Shown here piece after piece: positions 16,600-23,455 of a stretch of DNA of 23,455 nt. How positions within the stretch are numbered: the first letter of the stretch is position 1; every line of letters begins with the position of its first letter. This DNA is from Hypsibius dujardini (lineage: Eukaryota > Tardigrada > Eutardigrada > Parachela > Hypsibiidae), in contig LRSR01009198.1 of the NCBI GenBank assembly GCA_001579985.1, positions 1 to 23,455 of the forward strand, in the 5' to 3' direction. The notes beneath the pieces were generated by a model. The model saw only the letters and a program-made list of their open reading frames with translations. It had not been told where the DNA came from and did no database searches. Both the position numbers and the translations under genes were made by a program.

Positions 16600-16680
16600 T
16601 TGTCTGTTTGTCGGTCTGTCGTTTGTTTGTCTATATGTCTGATTGCTTATTTATCTATTTGTGTCTTTTAATCTGTCTGG
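16508..16680 (+). repeat. (CTGT)n array, intergenic
   Basis: Two blocks of near-perfect CTGT units (16510-16540 and about 16560-16600) with degenerate TTTGTTTGTCTG and CTATATGTCTG tails. Confidence 0.93.
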
Positions 16681-16689
16681 GCAGCAGAT

Positions 16690-17265
16690 AAACCCCGAAT
16701 ATCACCCCGCTGCGTGACAATGGAGTCTGAGTTGCACATCTGATCCATTAATCGAGCTGTTTACCCAACCTGATGACGTTCCCTGCACCTCACCGCCCTG
16801 ACGGAAATAGAATAAAACTGGTTTTCCTGACAACTGAATGAAAATATTCGAAAGACTGCTACATGCAGGAACGACCGACTACACAGTACCGCACCAGTAA
16901 AGAAATGGCCGTTCAAGAAATTCCAAATACGGAGCCAAAACCTAGAATCTATTTGTGGGAAAGAATGATGAACCGACATAATGCGAAACCTCGACAACAT
17001 TGCAAATAATGAACGAGGGGTGCGCATCAGCTGATGTATTCCCATGACGTGTGTGTGCGACTCTCCCTATCCTCTCAAGGTGTATATAGGATTACCTGAA
17101 AATCTTCAAGATATGTGCGTTGACTTGCTTGTGATTAATTCGACTTGGACCAGGCTGATATTCGATTTTTACTGCCTAATTAATAAAGGCGTTCAGGCAG
17201 CTTTAGTTCGTCCACCTCAGTCTGCAGCAGGCCGACATGCAGATTTACAAACTAATCAACAAGCA
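16690..17265. other. Intergenic, no gene seen
   Basis: Open frames exist on both strands but have no family resemblance and no consistent splice sites. Confidence 0.45.
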
Positions 17266-17298
17266 CAGGCAGACAGGCAGACAGGCAGACAGACAGGT
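17266..17298 (+). repeat. (CAGG/CAGA)n microsatellite
   Basis: About eight units of CAGGCAGA, intergenic. Confidence 0.85.
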
Positions 17299-17996
17299 GA
17301 ACTAACACTCCAAATACAGCAGACTCAACGAAAATGTGATGGTATGTTTTTTAGATCCTCTTCTGAGTAATGCGATTGTATATTTTATAGATCCTCTTCT
17401 GGCTGGGTCTTCGGTTCGCTCATTCCTACGAGTGTCGAATCACGCGCTCTGGAAACTTCTTGGCAGTTGCATGGCACTACACATCTATACGGTATACGAC
17501 AACTTTGTCGCACACAAATATAGGAAAATGTTCCGCTAAAATACCACTCCTTTCACAACGTTGCCCGACACAAAGCAGCCGTTTCCTCTTCAGAGTTCCG
17601 CTGTTACGAATGAGTTCCATTGAAACCCATTCACGCAAAAGTGGCTTTACTGGTCCGGACGAGTGAGCCCGTTTTGTCTGAATAGGGTTGGAAAAATTTT
17701 CTCACTCACGTGCCCTGCATGCGTCTACTAATGCTGACAGTTTGTTTTTCCTAGAGCTTCGCCATTTCTCGTGCCGAGAAATTCGCCGAGGAACGATTGT
17801 GCTGTGCAGCAGTGCCTCGCTACTCCCACGAGGCATAAGTTAAAGCTTTTCTCAATCACCACCCACCCGAAAAATCCGCGTCTGTCTGTGGAATATCCGT
17901 ATAATCAAATACCGGAGCGATCAGCGCAAAAGAAAATCCACTTGCAATCGCAAATCAATATTCTTCTTCTCCCTTTTTATCTGTTTCCCTTTCGCG

Positions 17997-18286
17997 GTAA
18001 GTGTGACGTCAAGCAGTGTCCTTTGCTGATTTTGAAAATTAACTCCGCGAGCTGTCAGCTGAGGACTTATGTCTGTCTGTCTGTCTGCATGTGTGTACCT
18101 GGAGGATTTTTCGCACATGGAAAGGAGAGAAAAGGACAAAGAGAATAAAAATCGATAGAAGCGAGAATAAACACAAAGTGATCGTCGACCGTCGTTTTGC
18201 GCAGAGATCTTTCAGTGCGCCGTTTTTCGTGCTGCTCATTTTTATTTTATTTTGTGTGAGAGGTTCTCGGGCACTTTCTTTTCCAG
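17997..18286 (+). other. Probable 5' UTR intron of the GST gene
   Basis: A strong donor GTAAGTGTG at 17997 and a good acceptor (CTTTCTTTTCCAG, ending 18286) bracket 290 bases just upstream of the GST ATG at 18317. The intervening DNA includes a short (CTGT)n run at 18069-18085. This would place the promoter upstream of about 17950 and leave a 30-base leader in the coding exon. It is inferred from splice sites only. Confidence 0.45.
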
Positions 18287-18316
18287 GCAAAAGAACCGTA
18301 ATCGGCAGCTTCAGTC

Positions 18317-19454
18317 ATGGCCAGGAATGATCCCATTTACAAGCTGGTCTACTTTGACCTGCGCGGTCTCGGCGAGACGGCACGGCAGATCTTCGCGTAC
18401 GCGGCGGTTGAATACGAGGACCACCGCATCAAACGCGAGGACTGGCCCTACCAGAAGGACGCGACGCCCTTTCGGACGCTGCCGTACCTCGAGGTGGACG
18501 GCGAGGTGATCGGGCAGAGCAACGCGATCTGTCGCTTTCTCGCTCGCCGCTTCAACTTGGCCGGCCGGGATGATCTGGAGCAGGCGCGAGTCGACGCCCT
18601 TGTCGATTATGTCAACGGTACGCGCGAGTCCTTCCCTCGGGGACCCTGTTTGTTAATCGCAAAATGGGCAACTGCAAGAATAATCTCAGGGACTAAAGCG
18701 TTACATGAATATATAAAATACACAACAAAATATTAAAAATATTGGTACGTATAAATTCTATGCATTATTGTGGAATGCAAATGAATAATCGAAATAAAAT
18801 AAAATAAATCAAATTTCTTATGCGCACTCTGGTTATCGTAAATAAAAATGGATGTGCATTTTATCGGAATATTTTTAAGTGATTTGAGAGCAATTTTTCT
18901 CATTTAATTAAAAAATTTATTGGGTCCTTTTTGTTTATTTTTCGGGTTCTAATTTTACTAATTCCATGTTAACTTTTCGGATTGCAAATAACAAGTGGCA
19001 CTTTTTATTTTAGAGAATTAAACAGTAAATCTACTTTCCATGTTGTCATGCGTGTTTTTGTTTTATTTTGAAGAAACACAAATACAGTTCAGCAAAGCTT
19101 TTGATATGCCAATTTTTAGATGTTCGCAACGGTGGGTTGATCGGTTGGTTCCGCGAGGAAGACAAAGAGAAGAAGGAAAAGCTGAAGGCGGAGTACTTCA
19201 ACAAGACGGTGCACGGCTACCTCGAGACTTTCGAGAAGCATCTCAAGGCCAACACTGACAGCAACGCGGAGTACTTTGTCGGAAGCGGACCGACTTGGGC
19301 TGACATCCACATTGCCATTCTGATGGGGATGCTGCAGGACGTCGAGCCGACCGTGCTGGCCAAGTACCCGCTGCTGAAGGCCCACAAGGCCCGGGTCGAG
19401 AACTTGAAGGGCATTAAAGAGTGGATTCAGAAACGCCCGAAAACGGCTATGTAA
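18317..19454 (+). CDS. Glutathione S-transferase, sigma-like (two exons)
   Basis: Cytosolic enzyme expected to conjugate glutathione to electrophiles. Exons 18317-18617 and 19120-19454 (phase 1) give 211 aa, typical for the family. The N-terminal thioredoxin-like domain has YKLVYFDLRGLGETARQIFA with Tyr12 in the catalytic position, the cis-proline loop TLPYLEVDG, and the glutathione-binding QSNAICRFLARRFNLAG. The helical C-terminal domain follows (YFVGSGPTWADIHIAILMG) and ends KEWIQKRPKTAM, a sigma-like tail. The residue equivalent to the Arg14 of haematopoietic prostaglandin D synthase is Leu18, so prostaglandin synthase activity is not implied. The 502-base intron is much more AT-rich than the exons. 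The stop codon sits inside the first unit of a tandem array. Class assignment (sigma, or a nematode-type relative) is by motif only. Confidence 0.94.
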
Positions 19455-19660
19455 TTTTCCACCAGAATTTAATTGTCCACCGGAAACGGCCATGTAATTG
19501 TCCACCGGAAACGGCCATTTAATTGTCCACCGAAAACGGCCATGTAATTGTCCATCAGCATTTAATTGTCCATCAGCATTTAATTGTCCACCGAAAACGG
19601 CCATGTAATTGTCCACCAGCACGTAATTGTCTATCAGAATTTAATTGTCCACCGGCATAG
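19437..19660 (+). repeat. Mixed 25-bp and 18-bp tandem array starting at the GST stop codon
   Basis: Two unit types alternate: a 25-base unit, TAATTGTCCACCG + RAAACGGCCATG, and an 18-base unit, TAATTGTCCAYCAGCATT, about nine units in all. The first unit overlaps the last GST codons (GAAAACGGCTATGTAATTTT). The array would form the start of the GST 3' untranslated region. Confidence 0.93.
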
Positions 19661-20070
19661 CATGCGCGCATTAATAATTCAATCATCCCAGGTGTAACTT
19701 TAGTTATCCCTTACAATTTTCTGTACTGTTTTGATCACTTTGGATTCAATTTTTCAGCTCGCTGTGTTCGCTGTCGTTTCTTGTCGGCTTGCTCTTTTCA
19801 TCGAACTACGTGTTGGTACCGGGTTATATTATTGGTTTGATATATGTAAACTTCGAATGAGAACTGCTGCACCTTTTCGTAAACTTTGCGTATTCTTGCT
19901 GCTGCCAGGATTGGGAAAACGTTCGTGTCTGACTAAATTTTGGTTGGCCTTCACATTAATTAATGTTTCTCGAGAAACACACAGTGCCGGAAATGTATGG
20001 CGCCATCTACAGAGCGCGGACCCTGCAAACCCCAATTCAAGGTCACTGCGCAATGCACGATTTATAACTG
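19661..20070. other. GST 3' flank, no gene seen
   Basis: Contains TGTTTCTCGAGAAACA at 19964-19979, a perfect 16-base palindrome. No gene or polyadenylation signal is clear. Confidence 0.5.
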
Positions 20071-20263
20071 CGCACTGCACACTGCACACTATGAATTGCA
20101 TATGGCGCACTGCACACTGCACACTATGAATTGCATATGGCGCACTGCACACTGCACACTATGATTGCATATGGCGCACTGCACAACGCACACTATGAAT
20201 TGCATATGGCGCACTGCACACTGCACACTATGAATTGCATATGGCGCACTGCACAGCGCACCA
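20071..20263. repeat. 35-bp tandem repeat, about 5.5 copies
   Basis: Units starting CGCACTGCACACTGCACACT and ending ATGAATTGCATATGG begin at 20071, 20106, 20141, 20175 (one unit lost a base), 20210 and 20245 (partial). Copies are nearly identical, which suggests recent expansion. No spacers. Confidence 0.95.
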
Positions 20264-21117
20264 GCTGACTGATGATGACCGATGAGTGACAAACACCAAG
20301 AGAATGTACTTGTACACCAAAGCCAAGTCAAACCATATTTTACGAAGGGACACACCAAATCTCAGATACTTTGACTGTGGTGCGTCTCCATTTGTCTCTC
20401 TACGGTAGTTCGACTAGTGAAAAAATTGAGTGTAATGTAGCTCCTCCTACATGTAGCTAATAGGGCCAATTGGGTATGGCAGTCCACAAGTAGTTTACAT
20501 GCGCCGGTTTTATGCTTTTTTTAGACTTTAGACGTTTTTTAGTGACAAAACTTTGCCAAAGTAAATTCTATCAAATAAATGGCTAATGTTATAAAAATAC
20601 AAACAATTTTTCTCGTTTGCTCAATGATTTCGAATTTTATTTTGAAACAGCGGATCAGCCAAAATCTTCTTTCTGTCTGGAAATCCTATCTCGCGCGCCG
20701 TCTGTCGGCAAATCTTAGGCTCTGGGGGCGGTGCGCGAGATACTGATACGAGACAAGTGATCTGATTTCGGGATGGCCTGAATAAAAATGTTTTCAATTT
20801 GCGAGGTGAGTGTGTCTATTCGATGGCAGTATGATCGGACTCTCCCCATGGATGGATGAGTGACAAACAGTTCATTAATTCACATTTGTTCATTTGCAAT
20901 CCTTTACGTCTCCCGGAAGATGCCTTCAAATAATTCCATTCTCCTTTAGTCCCTGGCGATGCTCCAGACCTCCATGTATTCATAACTTTGAGAGTTACGC
21001 TTAACATTTCATGTTCAGCCCATTTCTTGAATCTCAAATCGAAGAAGAATTTTCTGTTTGCAAATTTTTGTTTACCTTTTTATCGGATCTCCGAAAGAGT
21101 CATCTCCTATCGCTACG
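20264..21117. other. 5' region of the TMEM192-like gene, no gene seen
   Basis: About 850 bases. TATCTCGCGC (20687-20696) and GCGCGAGATA (20733-20742) are perfect inverted 10-mers in a local GC-rich patch that could belong to the promoter. No TATA box is obvious. Confidence 0.5.
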
Positions 21118-22775
21118 ATGGTCAGCCTTGGAGCGGATAACACCTATCGAGATGTAGGTCTTCTGAAAAGGAGTTAAGATTGCACAACTGAATTATAGCT
21201 CATTTGGGATCTGTAAAATTAATGCTGGCATTTTCCGCCTTAGTCGTGTGCTTGATTGACCGATTATTGATTTGATACATTTTCCGCCTTAGTCGTCTGC
21301 TTGATTGACCGATTATTGATTTGATACATGATTTTTGTTTCATTTGCATTGGTGGTGTCTGTTTTACAGAATTTGTTAGGTCGTTCTACTGACACTACCG
21401 CCATCCAGCAGTCCACCCATTCAGACACGAGCCATCTGATGCAGGAGACAGATGATGTGGCCTTTTGGGATATGAGCTCGCACATGGGGGGACATTTCGC
21501 CTCGTCCATCGTTTTAACCGCCGGGGAGGATGAAGAAATTCGCAAGTTTCACCCGATTGGCAGTGTACCGGTGATCATTGGACTGTTGCTTTTTATTGTG
21601 AGTTTGCTTGATTGCGAGAAGAATCGCAAGAAAGCACGCGAATAGAATTCGCAACTGTATATATAACCCCTTTGCTTGCTTGCTTGATTGATTGATTCTC
21701 CCTCCGTCGCTTGATAGGTTGATTGATTCTCCCTCCCTCGCTTGATTGGTGGATCGGTTTTCCCTCCGTCGCTTGATTGATTGGTTATGAGGGACGCTTT
21801 GAACTGCATTGTTGTGACTTCTTCGAGTTTTCAGCTACCTGCAAATTGCATGAAGGCAGTTCAATTTTTGTTGTTGTTTTTTTTTGCAGGCCTTGAACGC
21901 CATTTTTGCCTTTATCCTGCCGGACATCTGTCCCGACAAGTGCGGCGGCACGACTGCACTCTCGTTAATTATCTACCTGCAAATTGCCCTCTTCTTCATC
22001 ATCTTCACAGCCGACATCTTGCTCAGGAGGATGCATTTCCAGTCGCGAAGTTGGGGCTACCTGGAATTCTACCGAAGGACACGTGTGTACCGGAAGTTTC
22101 CATTGTCCGCCACGTCCGTTGGTATGCCTCCAATTGATCGCTCCGTATATTAATTATTATTATATATATATGATTATTATATATAATTAATAAAAGACAC
22201 TTGTTTGACAAATATTTTTGTACATTTATTGATTTTGATTCGTTGGATTTTTAGGTCTGGCCGTGCTGCTTTTCCTTGTCATCCTAACGGAAGAGCTGTG
22301 CCCCGACCAACTCCATTGCGTGAAGAACCTTTCGCGAGCGAATACGATTCAGATAATTACCAGCGTTGAAGCCGTTGTGATTTCGGCAGTGCTGCTCAAA
22401 TATCTCCGTAAGCTCGCTCGACCTGACCTAACGAACGGATGCCTTACCGTTTGTTCGCACGCGCTGATTTATGAGTGCGCGTTTGTGTTTGTCTGTGGAC
22501 AGATGTCTGCTACCGCTTTAACAAAGGACGCTCGACACCGGATGTCCTTATTGAGGATTTGAGCACGGAGCGCATCCTACAGACCTCGGTTAATCACGGC
22601 AATCAAGTTGGGTTCAAGTGAGTCTTGCTTGTTTGTTTTCCCACACCCCTTACTGTTGTTTATCTGTTTGTGTGTCTGTCTGTTGGAACGCGTATTGGAT
22701 TCAATGCTTGCAATTGTATTTCCGTGTCTGTGTATGCTTGCCTAAATCGTGGCTGGTGTCTCTCTGTCTGTATTA

Positions 22776-22822
<47 letters not shown>

Positions 22823-23232
22823 GCTGCCTGCCTGCCTGCCTGGCAGTTTTTTGTATTTATGTCTGTCTGTATACCCAATGTCTATCTGAGGGTCTATTTA
22901 GGTGGTTGTCTGCCAATTTGTCTGTCTGCCTGTCTATCCGACGTCTGTCTGACGGTCTCTGTGGGTGCTTGTCTGTCTGTGTTTGTCTGTCTGCCTGTCA
23001 GTCTGTTGACCTGGCTGTAGGTGCTTGTGTGTATTCAGTAGTCTGTGAAAAGTCGGTGTACTCACAAATTGATGCTTCGCATTCTCTCAGGGATGGAAAC
23101 TTCAAAGAGGATCTGCTGGAGAAGCAGGCCGACGAGATACTGTTTTTGAAGCGACGCAATTCCTACCTTTCGTCGCGTATTTTACATTTGACTTCTCAGC
23201 TGAACAGTGTTCCCGAACAGTCGCTGGCTTAG
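21118..23232 (+). CDS. TMEM192: TMEM192-like lysosomal/late-endosomal four-helix membrane protein (six exons)
   Basis: Exons 21118-21153, 21370-21597, 21890-22121, 22255-22407, 22503-22617 and 23091-23232 join in phase at GT-AG sites to give 301 aa (human TMEM192 about 271). Four hydrophobic segments are seen: about 76-98 (VPVIIGLLLFIALNAIFAF), 111-133, 166-182 and 197-216. The two loops placed on the luminal side each hold two cysteines (102/106 and 181/187). The family-specific C-terminal region is clear: YRFNKGRSTPDVLIEDL, then EKQADEILFLKRRNSYLSSR, a likely coiled coil. The short first exon (MVSLGADNTYRD) is chosen because it has a good start, a GTAGGT donor and phase 0 into NLLG; the dileucine could serve lysosomal sorting. 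The family is a lysosome marker of poorly defined function. The C-terminus lacks the cysteine I recall as making the human dimer disulfide. Exon 1 is the least certain part. Confidence 0.88.
21229..21326. repeat. 49-bp tandem duplication in TMEM192 intron 1
   Basis: Two copies begin CATTTTCCGCCTTAGTCGT at 21229 and 21278 and end ATTATTGATTTGATA, differing at one base (GTGTG against GTCTG). They include the TTGATTGA motif shared with other introns here. Confidence 0.93.
21688..21780. repeat. 31-bp tandem repeat in TMEM192 intron 2
   Basis: Three units of TTGATTGATTCTCCCTCCGT + CGCTTGATAGG start at 21688, 21719 and 21750. The third is the most diverged. A GCTTGCTTGCTTGATT run precedes them. 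Confidence 0.9.
22755..23005 (+). repeat. (CTGT)n array in TMEM192 intron 5
   Basis: A near-perfect core at about 22775-22821 is followed by CCTG units and about 180 bases of degenerate CTGTCTGCC sequence. It lies inside the 473-base intron 22618-23090. Confidence 0.94.
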
Positions 23233-23455
23233 CGTGGTGTCGATGATCTTGACTGACTGACCGATGATCTTATCTTCCTACCGTGACCGCGTTTTCTGCG
23301 ATTCCGCCTACGCGTTTCTTGTCCCGTTGGCATATATATTCTGTACAAAATTGCATTTACAGTCAAAGACAAGATTGAGTACACTGGAGGATCCGGGGAA
23401 TGGGCAAAAGGGGCGGGGCAGGGGTGGGTTTTCAAACAATCCAACAATCAACCAC
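23233..23455. other. 3' flank of the TMEM192-like gene
   Basis: No canonical AATAAA and no further gene is seen before the window ends. Confidence 0.5.

Noticed and set aside
16761-17045. 94-codon minus-strand frame
   Set aside because: No recognisable domain, no splice partners, and a composition unlike the confirmed exons.
18317-18736. 139-codon read-through form of GST exon 1 as the gene
   Set aside because: It ends in AT-rich intron sequence and lacks the helical domain; the phase-1 splice to 19120 restores a full GST.
19116-19622. Minus-strand open frame over GST exon 2 and its 3' repeats
   Set aside because: Its repetitive peptide is the reverse reading of the tandem array; the other strand has a real GST exon.
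1923-23232. A functional cluster linking GGA and TMEM192 (endosome-lysosome genes)
   Set aside because: The two genes are 15 kb apart with unrelated genes on both strands between them; shared compartment alone is weak evidence.

Overview
This is a eukaryotic nuclear window. The genes are interrupted by GT-AG introns of about 50 to 500 bases, and there are two RNA polymerase III tRNA genes. The protein families (GGA adaptor, small heat shock protein, serpin, sigma-like glutathione transferase, TMEM192) point to an animal, most likely an invertebrate with compact introns. I cannot name the phylum from sequence alone. All exon models were built by hand from splice sites, reading-frame phase and family similarity. 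Every multi-exon model given closes in frame.

Layout from left to right: (1) 1-600, degenerate GC-rich tandem repeats, followed by a possible small cysteine-rich secreted-peptide exon (714-839). (2) Two identical tRNA-Ile(AAU) genes facing each other (1010-1082 +, 1396-1468 -). (3) A complete 13-exon GGA clathrin-adaptor gene on + (1923-6495), about 651 aa. (4) A convergent small heat shock protein-like gene on - (8409-7287). Its last 66 coding bases are duplicated downstream, and that second copy is split by a 430-bp insertion containing a 32-bp inverted repeat. (5) About 2 kb of repeat-rich intergenic DNA (8410-10480). (6) A three-exon secreted 14-cysteine protein on + (10571-11474). (7) A weakly supported two-exon fragment (12114-12404). 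(8) An inhibitory-type serpin on - (15104-12965). (9) 3 kb of intergenic DNA with a MITE-like inverted repeat. (10) A sigma-like GST on + (18317-19454), followed immediately by a tandem array that looks seeded by its own stop-codon region. (11) A six-exon TMEM192-like lysosomal membrane protein on + (21118-23232).

The genes do not form an operon or an obvious pathway. GGA (trans-Golgi to endosome sorting) and TMEM192 (lysosomal membrane) share a compartment, while sHsp, GST and serpin are stress or proteostasis families, but nothing in the sequence links them. The most striking theme is non-coding: the same tetranucleotide (TCTG)n/(CAGA)n has expanded independently in introns of GGA (four), the secreted-protein gene, the serpin and TMEM192, and at several intergenic sites. 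In GGA, complementary versions lie on either side of exon 6, a layout that could pair in the pre-mRNA and favour exon circularisation. No bacterial-style system (CRISPR, operon, toxin-antitoxin) is present.
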